Positions 8,286 to 16,620 of a stretch of 64,000 nucleotides of DNA are shown piece by piece. A program made the position numbers and the translations under genes. The DNA comes from Streptococcus oralis (GTDB lineage Bacteria; Bacillota; Bacilli; Lactobacillales; Streptococcaceae). The notes under the pieces are model-generated. The model worked only from the letters and a program-made list of their open reading frames with translations. It was not told the origin of the DNA and did no database searches. The stretch lies in contig NZ_JAHZPJ010000001.1 of NCBI RefSeq assembly GCF_019929345.1, forward strand, positions 1 to 64,000. Reading direction: 5' to 3'. How positions within the stretch are numbered: the first letter of the stretch is position 1; each line of letters starts with the position of its first letter.

Positions 8286-9398
8286 TTAATCAACATAATC
8301 TAGTAAATAAGCATAACCTTTTTCTGCCATTTGGTCTTTTGGAATAAATCGGATAGAGAGACTATTGATACAGTAGCGCAAGCCCCCCTTGTCCTGTGGT
8401 CCATCCGTAAAGACATGGCCAAGGTGAGAATCCCCAACTCGGCTCCGCACTTCCATGCGTGTCATATTGTAAGACTTATCTTCCTTGTAGGTAGCAACAT
8501 CTGGACTGATGGGTTGGGTGAAACTAGGCCAGCCACAACCAGACTCAAACTTGTCCTTTGATGAAAAGAGGGGTTCACCAGTTGCGACATCCACATAGAT
8601 ACCGGATTCAAATTTATCCCAATAGCGGTTTGAAAAAGCTCGTTCTGTTTGATTTTTCTGGGTAACTGCATACTCCTCAGGTGACAAGGTCTTTTTCAAT
8701 TCCTCATCACTTGGTTTAGGATATTTGCTGGCATCGATGACGGGATAGGCAGCCTGATTGACATTGATATGACAGTAGCCATTTGGATTTTTCTTGAGGT
8801 AGTCTTGGTGATAATCCTCCGCCACCACAAAATTCTTCAAGTTTTCCTTTTCAACTGCCAGAGGTTGGTCGTATTTCTTAGCAACTTCATCAAAGACTTG
8901 GTTGATTACTTCCAAATCCTTTTCATCTGTGTAATAAACGCCGGTACGATACTGGGTCCCCACATCATTTCCTTGTTTATTTTTGCTGGTTGGATTGATA
9001 ATGCGGAAGTAATGAAGCAGAATTTCCTTGAGGGAAATTTGATTGGCATCATAGGTGACATGGACAGTCTCCGCATGTCCTGTTTGGTTAATCAATTCGT
9101 ACTTGGTTGTTTCCCCTCTACCGTTTGCATAGCCTGAAACGGCATCGGTTACTCCAGGCACGCGTGAGAAGTATTCCTCCACTCCCCAGAAACAACCTCC
9201 AGCTAGATAAATTTCGTGCAAGTCTGCGTCTTTACTCACTTCTGTTTTTTTCACTGTTTTTCCTCCTTGGCTAACTGATGCTTTCTCAATTTGCGAGCTA
9301 TCTGTCTGCCCTGCATTTCGCATCAATAGAAAATAGAAACCGGTTATGGCTAGGAGAATGACCCCTGCTAAGACAAATAGTTTTACTTTATCATTCAT
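8286..9398 (-). CDS. msrAB2: Membrane-anchored MsrA-MsrB methionine sulfoxide reductase
   Basis: The 370-aa fusion repairs both diastereomers of methionine sulfoxide on extracytoplasmic proteins. An N-terminal hydrophobic anchor (7-26) is followed by a spacer and the MsrA domain (about 63-215, GGCFWG with catalytic Cys69). The MsrB domain follows (about 235-370), with the GCGWPSF segment at 287-293 and the catalytic Cys343 in RYCIN. The anchor places the enzyme outside the membrane. It is the last gene of the ccdA2-etrx2-msrAB2 operon, with a 9-nt gap after etrx2. Electrons would pass from CcdA2 through Etrx2 to MsrAB2, as established in pneumococcus. Confidence 0.95.
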   Translation of the reverse strand: MNDKVKLFVLAGVILLAITGFYFLLMRNAGQTDSSQIEKASVSQGGKTVKKTEVSKDADLHEIYLAGGCFWGVEEYFSRVPGVTDAVSGYANGRGETTKYELINQTGHAETVHVTYDANQISLKEILLHYFRIINPTSKNKQGNDVGTQYRTGVYYTDEKDLEVINQVFDEVAKKYDQPLAVEKENLKNFVVAEDYHQDYLKKNPNGYCHINVNQAAYPVIDASKYPKPSDEELKKTLSPEEYAVTQKNQTERAFSNRYWDKFESGIYVDVATGEPLFSSKDKFESGCGWPSFTQPISPDVATYKEDKSYNMTRMEVRSRVGDSHLGHVFTDGPQDKGGLRYCINSLSIRFIPKDQMAEKGYAYLLDYVD

Positions 9399-9407
9399 AG
9401 CCTTTCT

Positions 9408-9971
9408 CTACCCCATTTCTTTCAATTCTTTTAAAATCATATCCTTATCCATAAAACCTGGTTGCGTTTTAACCAGCTTGCCTTCCTTGTCTATAAAGGC
9501 TTGGGTTGGGTAAGAACGAACACCATAACTTTCCAAAAGTTTACCTGACGGATCAATTAAAACCGGAAAATTTTTATAATCCAAGCCCTTGTACCAGTTC
9601 TTAAAGTCCGCTTCTGCTTGCTCCCCCTTGTGGCCAGGAGATACAACTGTCAAGACCACATAGTCATCACCAGCATCCTTAGCGATTTCGTCCGTATCTG
9701 GAAGACTGGCTAGACAGATGGAACACCAAGAAGCCCAGAATTTGAGATAGACTTTCTTGCCTTTGTAATCAGACAAACGATAGGTCTTGCCATCTACACC
9801 CATCAATTCGAAATCAGCTACTGCTTGACCCTTGGTGGCAGTTTGTGAACTAACTTGTTCTGTTTTGGATTGCTCCTTCATAGTAGCTTCGTCTGCCATA
9901 TTTTTAGCCGAACAGGCTGCCAAGCAACAGATTGAGCCTACTCCAAGGAGACATGTTTGCCATTTTTTCAT
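9408..9971 (-). CDS. etrx2: Extracytoplasmic thioredoxin-like lipoprotein
   Basis: The 187-aa lipoprotein has lipobox LAAC (Cys20) after a short signal peptide and a TlpA/ResA-like thioredoxin fold. The active site is WASWCSIC (Cys83 and Cys86), and the cis-proline region is SYPTQAFID. It carries reducing equivalents from CcdA2 to the surface methionine sulfoxide reductase. I chose the ATG at 9971 (MKKWQTC) because GAGG precedes it. A TTG at 9992 would place charged residues before a normal signal peptide. The gap to ccdA2 is 13 nt. Confidence 0.92.
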   Translation of the reverse strand: MKKWQTCLLGVGSICCLAACSAKNMADEATMKEQSKTEQVSSQTATKGQAVADFELMGVDGKTYRLSDYKGKKVYLKFWASWCSICLASLPDTDEIAKDAGDDYVVLTVVSPGHKGEQAEADFKNWYKGLDYKNFPVLIDPSGKLLESYGVRSYPTQAFIDKEGKLVKTQPGFMDKDMILKELKEMG

Positions 9972-9984
9972 TTCTTTTTCCTCT

Positions 9985-10695
9985 CTATTCAAATAATGTA
10001 GTCAAAATGGAAGCATTTCCCAAAAGCACCAAGATTCCCATCACGATAATGAGGAAACCACCCACTTTTTTGAGGATTCCGAGGTAAGGATGCAGTTTTC
10101 GGAAATGTTTCAAAACATAGCTGGAGGCGAGAGCTAGGACTAAAAATGGTAGCGCCAATCCCAGCGTGTAAACCAACATGAGACCAGCACCCTGCCAAGC
10201 TCCTGAACCACCTGAAGCCGCCAAGGCCAAAACAGACCCCAGAACCGGCCCCACACATGGCGTCCAAGCAAAACTAAAGGTCAACCCCAGTAAAAAAGCC
10301 TGACTATAGCCGTTAGCGTTTTTTCTCTGTCCCTGTAATTGTATCCTTTTCTCCTTGTAGAGCCCCTTCAAATGTAAAACTTCCATCTGGTGTAAGCCCA
10401 AGAGAATAATAACCGCACCCGTCACATATTGAAACCAAGAAGCATACAGCAAATTGCCTAAAAAACCAGCTCCATAGCCCAGTAAGATAAAGATAAAAGA
10501 AATCCCCGCTATAAAGGCCATAGTTCGCAATAAACTAACAACTGAGATTGACAATTTTCCGCTAGAAACCTGAGCACCATCTTTGTCATCCAACAAGATC
10601 CCCGCATAGACAGGTAACAAGGGTAAAATACAAGGAGAAAAGAAGGAAAGAATTCCAGCAAGAAAAACACTGATAAAAAAGATTACATTGTCCAT
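9985..10695 (-). CDS. ccdA2: CcdA-type thiol-disulfide transmembrane transporter
   Basis: The 236-aa protein has six predicted membrane helices. The paired redox cysteines lie in SPCILPLLPVY (Cys22) and WTPCVGP (Cys147), the hallmark of the CcdA/DsbD membrane domain. It moves electrons from cytoplasmic thioredoxin to Etrx2. It is first in the operon, preceded by a GGAGG Shine-Dalgarno and a TATAAT -10. Confidence 0.93.
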   Translation of the reverse strand: MDNVIFFISVFLAGILSFFSPCILPLLPVYAGILLDDKDGAQVSSGKLSISVVSLLRTMAFIAGISFIFILLGYGAGFLGNLLYASWFQYVTGAVIILLGLHQMEVLHLKGLYKEKRIQLQGQRKNANGYSQAFLLGLTFSFAWTPCVGPVLGSVLALAASGGSGAWQGAGLMLVYTLGLALPFLVLALASSYVLKHFRKLHPYLGILKKVGGFLIIVMGILVLLGNASILTTLFE

Positions 10696-10727
10696 TGCCT
10701 TCCTCCATTCTTTGATTTGATAGGACT

Positions 10728-10733
10728 ATTATA
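10728..10733 (-). promoter_or_regulatory. -10 element for the ccdA2-etrx2-msrAB2 operon
   Basis: TATAAT on the minus strand sits about 30 nt before the ccdA2 start. The -35 position reads TGTTTT, a weak match at 17 nt spacing. Confidence 0.45.
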
Positions 10734-10811
10734 GCTCCAAAGCTCCAGAAAAAACAGGGACAATGATAGGCAAAAATAGGAATTTAATCAGCTTATTTAG
10801 AAATTTTGCAC

Positions 10812-10835
10812 AAAAAAAGCCAGACAAGGTCTGAC
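10812..10835 (-). terminator. Rho-independent terminator after the GNAT gene
   Basis: GTCAGAC/GTCTGGC form a 7-bp stem (10819-10825 with 10829-10835) with a 3-nt loop. A run of seven T follows on the minus strand. It separates the GNAT gene from the redox operon. Confidence 0.75.
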
Positions 10836-10858
10836 TTTGATAGAAACAGAAAAGAAAA

Positions 10859-11410
10859 TCACCTATCTTCCCTGCTTATCTGGTAATAAATAAGGTCCGC
10901 AACGTAGTCTTTTCTCTCCACACCATTGGTAATGGTTTTTAGATAAGACATTCCCGCTTTTTCCATGACACGACCTGAAGCTAGATTGAGACTAGCGTAA
11001 CGAGCTCTGACTTTTTGAAAGCCTGCTTGAGTAAAACAAAAATCTAACACAGCTTTCAAGGCCTCTGTCATCATACCTCGACCCCAAAAGTTTTTTCCTA
11101 AAACATACCCAATTTCACAACTTAAATCTTCCTCGTGCATTTCAATGATGCTGATATCTCCTATCACATGCTCTGGGTTCTCTTTGAGACAAATGGCCCA
11201 TTTGTAATAGTTGGGATTGGTATAGGATGCAACCCAATTTTGAATCGAATTCCGAGTCACCTCGACATCAGGATGAGGATCCCAGGTGACATAGGTCAGA
11301 TTCTCAGCAGACGAAGCCCAATTTTGAAACATAGCTTCCGCATCACTCTCTACAAATCTTCTCAAGATTAAACGTTCTGCCTGTAATATTTGCGTACCGA
11401 TTGCTTTCAT
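10859..11410 (-). CDS. RimJ/RimL-like GNAT N-acetyltransferase
   Basis: The 183-aa protein belongs to the acetyltransferase_3 group. It opens with LILRRFVESDAEAMFQNWA, has an acetyl-CoA loop near GKNFWGRGMMTEALKAVLDF, and has the late motif ASLNLASGRVMEKAGM, typical of RimJ/RimL-like enzymes that acetylate protein N-termini or small amines. The substrate is not predictable. The gene follows a repeat-rich spacer and ends at a good terminator, so it is probably transcribed alone or by read-through from nadE. Confidence 0.8.
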   Translation of the reverse strand: MKAIGTQILQAERLILRRFVESDAEAMFQNWASSAENLTYVTWDPHPDVEVTRNSIQNWVASYTNPNYYKWAICLKENPEHVIGDISIIEMHEEDLSCEIGYVLGKNFWGRGMMTEALKAVLDFCFTQAGFQKVRARYASLNLASGRVMEKAGMSYLKTITNGVERKDYVADLIYYQISREDR

Positions 11411-11759
11411 GAGGCTACCTCACTTTCTTATTTCAAGGTGAGAGGCTAAAAACCTCCACTGGAGGCTCCTCGTTTTCCCATTTTTAGACTCGGGGTAAAA
11501 AGGTCCCCCGGACCTTCCTCGCTTTCTCATTTCTAGGCTCAGGGTAAAAAGACTATACTCAATAACAGCTAGGAAACAAGTGTTTTATCTAGTCCCTTGA
11601 CGCAGTCGCTGTCTGGTTTGAAATGCGCTTTACCAAGCTTTTTCAAACCTAGTCATCGTTGCGAGGGTGAGACAAGAAAAATAGAACTCTACGAGTTACC
11701 GGACCTACTCTCACTTTTTTATTTCAAGGTGAGAGGCTGAAAACCTCCACTGGAGGTTT
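11411..11759. repeat. Repeat-rich intergenic spacer
   Basis: I see no gene in this 349-nt stretch. A direct repeat of about 47 bp occurs at 11419-11466 and 11710-11756 (few differences) and ends in a small hairpin AACCTCCACTGGAGG. Between the copies are two modules of the form CTCCTCG-TTT-C-CATTTYTAG-CTC-GGG-TAAAA, one ending in the hairpin AAGGTCCCCCGGACCTT. A related module lies at 55585-55650 before trpE. The centre (about 11550-11690) contains TATACTCAATAA and TTTGAAA stretches. These recall the degenerate intergenic repeats common in Mitis-group genomes. Confidence 0.7.
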
Positions 11760-12584
11760 TCACTCCCAAAAATCATCAAAGACGGTGATTGGTAGGTGGC
11801 GTTTGTGTTGGCCTTTATGCCACCAGTTTTCGATAGTTGCTTGGGCTTCTGGGCTGATTGTTTTGCCTTCTAGGTAGTCATCAATTTCTGCATAAGTGAC
11901 TCCGAGAGCGACTTCGTCAGCCAATCCCGGTTTATCCTCTTCAAGGTCAGCGATAGGAACCTTTTCATAGAGGGCAGGATCTGCGCCAAGCTCTTTCAAA
12001 AGTTGTTTCCCTTGGCGTTTATTGAGGCGGTAAAGAGGAAGAATATCCGCACCACCATCGCCAAACTTAGTAAAGAAACCTGTGATATTTTCCGCAGCAT
12101 GGTCTGTTCCAATGACGGCTCCGCTATGAGCGCCCGCAAGGGCATATTGGGCAATCATACGACTACGAGCTTTAATATTGCCCTTATTAAAGTCTGAAAC
12201 GGAGCTTCCTGTCGCTTCGACTGCAACTGTCATGGCATCAGCTGATTCCTTGATATTCACAACCAAGCTGACATCTGGCTGGATGAAAGCAAGAGCTTTT
12301 TGAGCATCTGCTTCATCAGCTTGCACTCCGTATGGCAGGCGGACAGCGATAAATTGGTAGCTGTCATCTCCTGTCTCAGCTCGCATTTCTTCCATAGCTA
12401 ATTGTGCCAAACGCCCTGCCAAGGTTGAGTCTTGTCCTCCAGAAATTCCTAGTACAAAAGTTTTAAGGAAGGGATGTTTTTTTAGGTATTTTTTTAAGAA
12501 GTCAATGGAACGACGGATTTCTTCCTGGGCGTCAATCACTGGCTTGACACCTAGTTGCTGGATAATAGTATCTTGCAAACTCAT
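11760..12584 (-). CDS. nadE: Ammonia-dependent NAD+ synthetase
   Basis: The 274-aa enzyme converts nicotinate adenine dinucleotide to NAD+ with ATP and ammonia. The ATP-pyrophosphatase loop SGGQDST (48-54) opens the synthetase fold. The [12 protein letters not shown] and [23 protein letters not shown] blocks are the standard substrate-binding segments. It lacks the N-terminal glutaminase domain, so it depends on ammonia, as is usual for this length. Its start overlaps the pncB stop by 4 nt. The two genes form a nicotinate-salvage operon. Confidence 0.95.
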   Translation of the reverse strand: MSLQDTIIQQLGVKPVIDAQEEIRRSIDFLKKYLKKHPFLKTFVLGISGGQDSTLAGRLAQLAMEEMRAETGDDSYQFIAVRLPYGVQADEADAQKALAFIQPDVSLVVNIKESADAMTVAVEATGSSVSDFNKGNIKARSRMIAQYALAGAHSGAVIGTDHAAENITGFFTKFGDGGADILPLYRLNKRQGKQLLKELGADPALYEKVPIADLEEDKPGLADEVALGVTYAEIDDYLEGKTISPEAQATIENWWHKGQHKRHLPITVFDDFWE

Positions 12585-14041
12585 TTTTCTTCTCCTTCGC
12601 CAAGGGCTTCCTTGCGCATCTTGTCAATCAAGTCCATCTTATCTTGCCAAATATCACGCGCCAAATCTACTGGGTAATGTTGCGGGTTGAGCACGCGCTT
12701 GTATTCATCCCATAACTTATCAAATTCCTTGCGGGCATAAGCCTGAATCTCAGTCAAACTAGGCAGGTTGTAGACTAATGTTCCTTCTTTGAAAATATCC
12801 ACCAAGAGAGGAACGGCATCAAAATTACGAACGGTCTTTTTGATGTAGGTATAAGTCGGATGGAACATCTTGATTTCTGTCATGTCACTCACATCCACAC
12901 CATCATAAGTAATGTAGTCACCTTCTGACTTGCCTTTTTCACGACTGGTAATGCGCCATACTTGCTTCTTACCTGGTGTCGATACTTTTTCAGCATTGCT
13001 TGAAAGCTTGATGGTATTGCGCATCTTACCAGTTTCATCTTCGATAGCTACAATCTTATAAACTGCGCTAAGAGCAGGCTGATCATAGGCTGTAATCAGC
13101 TTGGTACCCACCCCCCAAACGTCAATCTTAGCGTGTTGCATTTTGAGGTTGAGGATGGTATTTTCATCGAGGTCATTGGAAGCGTAAATTTTGGCATCTG
13201 GGTATCCAGCCTCATCCAACTGTTGGCGAACTTTCTTGGAAATATAGGCTATATCCCCTGAGTCGATACGAACGCCTTTAAAATTAATCTTGTCTCCCAG
13301 TTCACGAGCAACCTGAATTGCAGCTGGCACACCGATGCGAAGCGTATCATATGTATCTACTAGAAAGACACAGTCACGATGGGTTGACGCATAAGCCTTG
13401 AAGGCTTCATAGTCGTTTCCATAAACCTGTACCAAGGCATGCGCATGAGTACCCAAGACAGGAATGCCAAAGAGCTTCCCTGCTCGCACATTGCTAGTCC
13501 CGTTGGCTCCACCAATCACGGCTGCGCGTGTTCCCCAGATAGCTGCATCCATTTCTTGCGCACGACGTGTCCCGAATTCCATCAAAGGTTCATCTTCAAT
13601 GACTGAACGAATACGTGCTGCCTTGGTCGCTATCAAGGTTTGAAAGTTAACGATGTTTAAGAGAGCCGTTTCGACCAATTGACATTGGGCTAGAGGTCCT
13701 TCAACCTGCACAATCGGTTCATTAGCAAAAACCAAGTCCCCTTCCTGAGCAGAACGAACCGTTAGTTCTAACTTGAGATTTCGTAGGTAATCCAAGAATT
13801 CTCCATGATAGCCAAGCGACTCCAAGTAGTCAATATCGCTATCAGAAAAGTGCAAGTCTTTAAGATAATGTACAATTCTTTCCAAACCAGCAAAAACTGC
13901 ATAGCCGTTGTTAAACGGTTGCTGGCGGAAATAAACCTCAAAGACCGCCTTTTTATTGTGAATCCCTTGGTCAAAGTAAACTTGCATCATGTTAATCTGG
14001 TACAAGTCCGTGTGCAATGTCAAACTATCATCTGGATACAT
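12581..14041 (-). CDS. pncB: Nicotinate phosphoribosyltransferase
   Basis: The 486-aa enzyme makes nicotinate mononucleotide from nicotinate and PRPP with ATP hydrolysis, the entry step of the Preiss-Handler salvage route. Visible family blocks are TDLYQINM near the N-terminus, [12 protein letters not shown] in the middle, the phosphate-binding [10 protein letters not shown] and the ASNDLDE segment. It is first in the pncB-nadE operon, with its own promoter inside the end of the preceding membrane-protein gene. Confidence 0.95.
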   Translation of the reverse strand: MYPDDSLTLHTDLYQINMMQVYFDQGIHNKKAVFEVYFRQQPFNNGYAVFAGLERIVHYLKDLHFSDSDIDYLESLGYHGEFLDYLRNLKLELTVRSAQEGDLVFANEPIVQVEGPLAQCQLVETALLNIVNFQTLIATKAARIRSVIEDEPLMEFGTRRAQEMDAAIWGTRAAVIGGANGTSNVRAGKLFGIPVLGTHAHALVQVYGNDYEAFKAYASTHRDCVFLVDTYDTLRIGVPAAIQVARELGDKINFKGVRIDSGDIAYISKKVRQQLDEAGYPDAKIYASNDLDENTILNLKMQHAKIDVWGVGTKLITAYDQPALSAVYKIVAIEDETGKMRNTIKLSSNAEKVSTPGKKQVWRITSREKGKSEGDYITYDGVDVSDMTEIKMFHPTYTYIKKTVRNFDAVPLLVDIFKEGTLVYNLPSLTEIQAYARKEFDKLWDEYKRVLNPQHYPVDLARDIWQDKMDLIDKMRKEALGEGEEK

Positions 14042-14091
14042 CTATTTTCCTTCTTCCTACTTTACAAAGGTATGAACGTATTCTACCACTT

Positions 14092-14646
14092 TCACACCAT
14101 CCGATAAATTAGTACTATTATAACACATTTTACTGAGATTGATAAAAAGCTAACAAGCCATTCTCCATTCTCAAGTTCATCCATATCTTGCTCAAACTTT
14201 TTTTGAGCCCATTCGCCATAACTTTTAAGCCCGAGATTGCCGATAAAAACCCAAGGAAGGTAGATCAGATAAGTGATGGCCCAAGCAGACAAGTATTTAA
14301 CGTTCAGAGGATTGTGCTGATAAATTTCGATATTGAATTGATAATTCTGCAACATCAAAAGAGTCGTAATAGCGAGAGTTACCAGCAAACACCCTATAAT
14401 TGTAAAATGAAAACGACTATAGTAGTTCACACCCAAATCTCGAGCACGGCCGAAAAAGTAAGAAGTTCCAATAATGATAATGATGAGAATCATTATTGGA
14501 TTAAAAAGACTTGGTGCTAATACTGTAATCATATAAGATAAAAGCAAGAAAGCTATAGAGATATAGAAACTTTCAGCTCCCGCTTTATTCATCAGTTGTT
14601 CTTCTCTTTCGTCTAATAATTGATAATAAAAAAATCTATTTTTCAT
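14092..14646 (-). CDS. Small membrane protein, second of a duplicated pair
   Basis: The 184-aa protein has four or so hydrophobic segments and a soluble N-terminal head with DEREEQLMNKAGAESF. That head corresponds to the DERTEKLDGKISGE head of the neighbouring 157-aa protein. Both start with MKNR. It probably belongs to a group of uncharacterised membrane proteins that travel with small XRE regulators. Its start codon and Shine-Dalgarno lie inside the last codons of the upstream gene. I cannot assign a function; immunity or transporter-accessory roles are possible but not shown. Confidence 0.65.
   Translation of the reverse strand: MKNRFFYYQLLDEREEQLMNKAGAESFYISIAFLLLSYMITVLAPSLFNPIMILIIIIIGTSYFFGRARDLGVNYYSRFHFTIIGCLLVTLAITTLLMLQNYQFNIEIYQHNPLNVKYLSAWAITYLIYLPWVFIGNLGLKSYGEWAQKKFEQDMDELENGEWLVSFLSISVKCVIIVLIYRMV
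14117..14145 (-). promoter_or_regulatory. Promoter of pncB-nadE
   Basis: The minus-strand -35 is TTATCA (14140-14145), followed by a 17-nt spacer and TATAAT (14117-14122) with the extended TGT. It lies inside the last codons of the upstream membrane-protein gene. Confidence 0.6.
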
Positions 14647-15109
14647 CTTCTTCCTCCCAAACTTGCTGATTTCTGCAATTCAAGTATAGGATAACTCTAT
14701 CCATAGAATAACTCCCAACGAGATAGATGATAACTGCTAGAACCACTTTTAGGGAGTACTTCCAAGTCAATAGATTGACCAGTTCCTCGCGATTGCCTAC
14801 GATATCAATCAATAAAATCACTATAGAAAATCCCAAAGCAGATAAAATTCTTTCTTTTCCAGTATTCTCAACAATATCTCGAATGTCAATTCCTACATAC
14901 ATGCGGCGAATAATGGCATACAAACCGACTCCAATCAATAAAAGTAATTCTGGTAAATAGGACAAAAGTGTTAAATTGAAAATATAAACTTTGGCAAAAA
15001 TTTCCAGTGCCAAAAATAAGCACATTCCCAAGAGAATTTCTCCTGAAATTTTTCCGTCTAATTTTTCCGTACGTTCATCTTTGATCACGAGTTTCTTTCT
15101 ATTTTTCAT
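14636..15109 (-). CDS. Small membrane protein, first of a duplicated pair
   Basis: The 157-aa protein has about four hydrophobic segments after an N-terminal head containing KDERTEKLDGKISGEILLG. Its C-terminus, VWEEEDEK, repeats the C-terminus of the XRE regulator (FWEEEDEK). In both cases that coding sequence also holds the GGAGG Shine-Dalgarno and ATG of the next gene. The operon order is regulator, this protein, then the 184-aa relative. Function unknown. Confidence 0.65.
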   Translation of the reverse strand: MKNRKKLVIKDERTEKLDGKISGEILLGMCLFLALEIFAKVYIFNLTLLSYLPELLLLIGVGLYAIIRRMYVGIDIRDIVENTGKERILSALGFSIVILLIDIVGNREELVNLLTWKYSLKVVLAVIIYLVGSYSMDRVILYLNCRNQQVWEEEDEK

Positions 15110-15308
15110 CTTCTTCCTCCCAAAATAATTGATCTAAAGTTTTGCCTAAGCATCTGCAAATGGACTGGCAGAGGGAGAGACTAGGATTGTATTTCCCAGC
15201 TTCAATCAGACCAATAGTCTGTCGCGTAACCCCGACAGCCTCTGCCAAATCCCCTTGTGTTAAATCACGCTCCACCCGAGCTAATTTTAATTTTAAATTT
15301 TTAGCCAC
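15099..15308 (-). CDS. Small XRE-family transcriptional regulator
   Basis: The 69-aa protein is almost entirely a Cro/C1 helix-turn-helix (LKLARVERDLTQGDLAEAV then TRQTIGLIEAGKYNPSLSL). It resembles the YozG/YgzD-type regulators that accompany membrane proteins. It starts at a GTG (15306-15308) with GGAGG upstream. It overlaps the next gene by 11 nt and has a good extended -10 promoter. It probably controls its own operon with the two membrane proteins. Confidence 0.85.
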   Translation of the reverse strand: MAKNLKLKLARVERDLTQGDLAEAVGVTRQTIGLIEAGKYNPSLSLCQSICRCLGKTLDQLFWEEEDEK

Positions 15309-15355
15309 TAGCGTCCTCCTTCACATTTTTAAAAAGTTGCGCTTCTTTTAAAAAC

Positions 15356-15383
15356 ATTATACCATATATCTAACTTAATGCAA
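15356..15383 (-). promoter_or_regulatory. Promoter of the XRE/membrane-protein operon
   Basis: The minus-strand TTGCAT (15378-15383) is followed by 16 nt and then TATAAT (15356-15361) with the extended TGG. It lies about 50 nt before the GTG start. Confidence 0.7.
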
Positions 15384-15418
15384 TATATAAATGTCATTTT
15401 GTAACATTTTGTTAACGA

Positions 15419-15450
15419 AAAAACTCTCTACCACAAAAAATAGAGAGTTT
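15419..15450 (-). terminator. Rho-independent terminator after the HAD gene
   Basis: AAAACTCTCTA (15419-15429) pairs with TAGAGAGTTTT (15440-15450), with a T run on the minus side, directly after the HAD hydrolase stop at 15456. Confidence 0.75.
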
Positions 15451-15455
15451 TGAAT

Positions 15456-16052
15456 TTAAATATAGGATTTCAAAATATCGACGACATTACTTCTTTTCTT
15501 AACCTGATAGGCCTTGATGCCCAATTTCTCAGCTGCCATTGTATTGTCCTCAATATCATCTAGAAAGACACAATTTGTAGGATCTAGCTGGTATTTATCG
15601 AGAATCTCCTTAAACATTGCCAAATCAGGCTTTATAGCTTTTATATCACAGGATAGGACAAAGCCATCTAAAAGTTCTTTTATGGGAGATAGCTGCTCTT
15701 CCAGCAAGTCATAAAATACCTTTGAGGTATTGGACAAGACAAAGATGCGATGCCCCTTTTTCTTTAGTTCTGACAAGACAGGAAAGACTTCCGTATAAAT
15801 GTCAATGTAGCTAGGCCAGTTCCAGATAACTTCTTCGACCTTCTTTTGATAGGTCCTTCCAATCATGGACACAACTTTAAGCACTAATTCTTCTCTCGTC
15901 ATGATACCAAGATCTAATCTCTCCCAAAGCCCCGACTGAAAGATAGTCTTATCTAACATCAGATAATCTTTCTTCGTATCCGAAACGCCTTGCAAAATCT
16001 TATCCTTGTTCCATTCTAATAAGACGTTGCCCATATCTAGTATGATGTCCAT
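15456..16052 (-). CDS. HAD-superfamily phosphatase (YihX-like)
   Basis: The 198-aa HAD subfamily IA hydrolase has motif I (DMGNV with Asp6) and a helical cap rich in WERLDLG. Motif II is LSNTSK and motif IV is FLDDIEDN. Family members of this type dephosphorylate small sugar phosphates such as glucose-1-phosphate, but the substrate here is not determinable. It stands alone between the XRE operon and a GNAT gene and ends at a strong terminator. Confidence 0.82.
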   Translation of the reverse strand: MDIILDMGNVLLEWNKDKILQGVSDTKKDYLMLDKTIFQSGLWERLDLGIMTREELVLKVVSMIGRTYQKKVEEVIWNWPSYIDIYTEVFPVLSELKKKGHRIFVLSNTSKVFYDLLEEQLSPIKELLDGFVLSCDIKAIKPDLAMFKEILDKYQLDPTNCVFLDDIEDNTMAAEKLGIKAYQVKKRSNVVDILKSYI

Positions 16053-16110
16053 TAGCCCACCTCCATAGTGATGTGAAAAATCCTCTTTGCTTTATACCTT
16101 CATATTTATC

Positions 16111-16521
16111 TTACAAATCCTTTTGGTAATAGTATCTTTGCCCTGTGTAGGGATAGTCTTGCAAGGTAAAGACCTCCTTGTAGCCATGCCTTTGGTAAAA
16201 ATCTGGCGCTTGAAACTGGTAAGTATTGACAAAAGCAAAACGACAGTTTCGATGCTTAGCTTCACTTTCTGCCTGTTGCAATAGTTTTGAACCAATTCCC
16301 TGTCCTCGCGATTCCTCTTTCACAAACAAATACTCGATTTCCAACCAATTTCCAAAAGTCTCTGCTACCAAGCCCGCCAAGAGATTGCCCTTTTCATCTT
16401 CGACATAAAGGTTCAGTGGCTCACTTTCAGCCTCTTCTCTTTTGGAACGATTATAAGCACGAATCAAATCCCCTATTTCTTGCGCTTTAAGCGATTCCTT
16501 ATTTCCCAATCTAACGTGCAT
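16111..16521 (-). CDS. GNAT N-acetyltransferase
   Basis: The 136-aa protein shows the GNAT core: a beta-strand pair (LNLYVEDEKGNLLAGLVAE), the acetyl-CoA loop RGQGIGSKLLQQAE and the C-terminal FYQRHGYKEVF. Its substrate is unknown. It is one of six GNAT genes in the window. It lies about 60 nt from the HAD gene in the same direction and may be co-transcribed with it. Confidence 0.82.
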   Translation of the reverse strand: MHVRLGNKESLKAQEIGDLIRAYNRSKREEAESEPLNLYVEDEKGNLLAGLVAETFGNWLEIEYLFVKEESRGQGIGSKLLQQAESEAKHRNCRFAFVNTYQFQAPDFYQRHGYKEVFTLQDYPYTGQRYYYQKDL

Positions 16522-16620
16522 TCAAACCTCCTAATAAACTACTACAGCTTGATTATAGTCTTATTTCGATAGACTGTCAAACAAGAAAAACTCACCAAGC
16601 AGAGTTGATGAGTTCATGAT

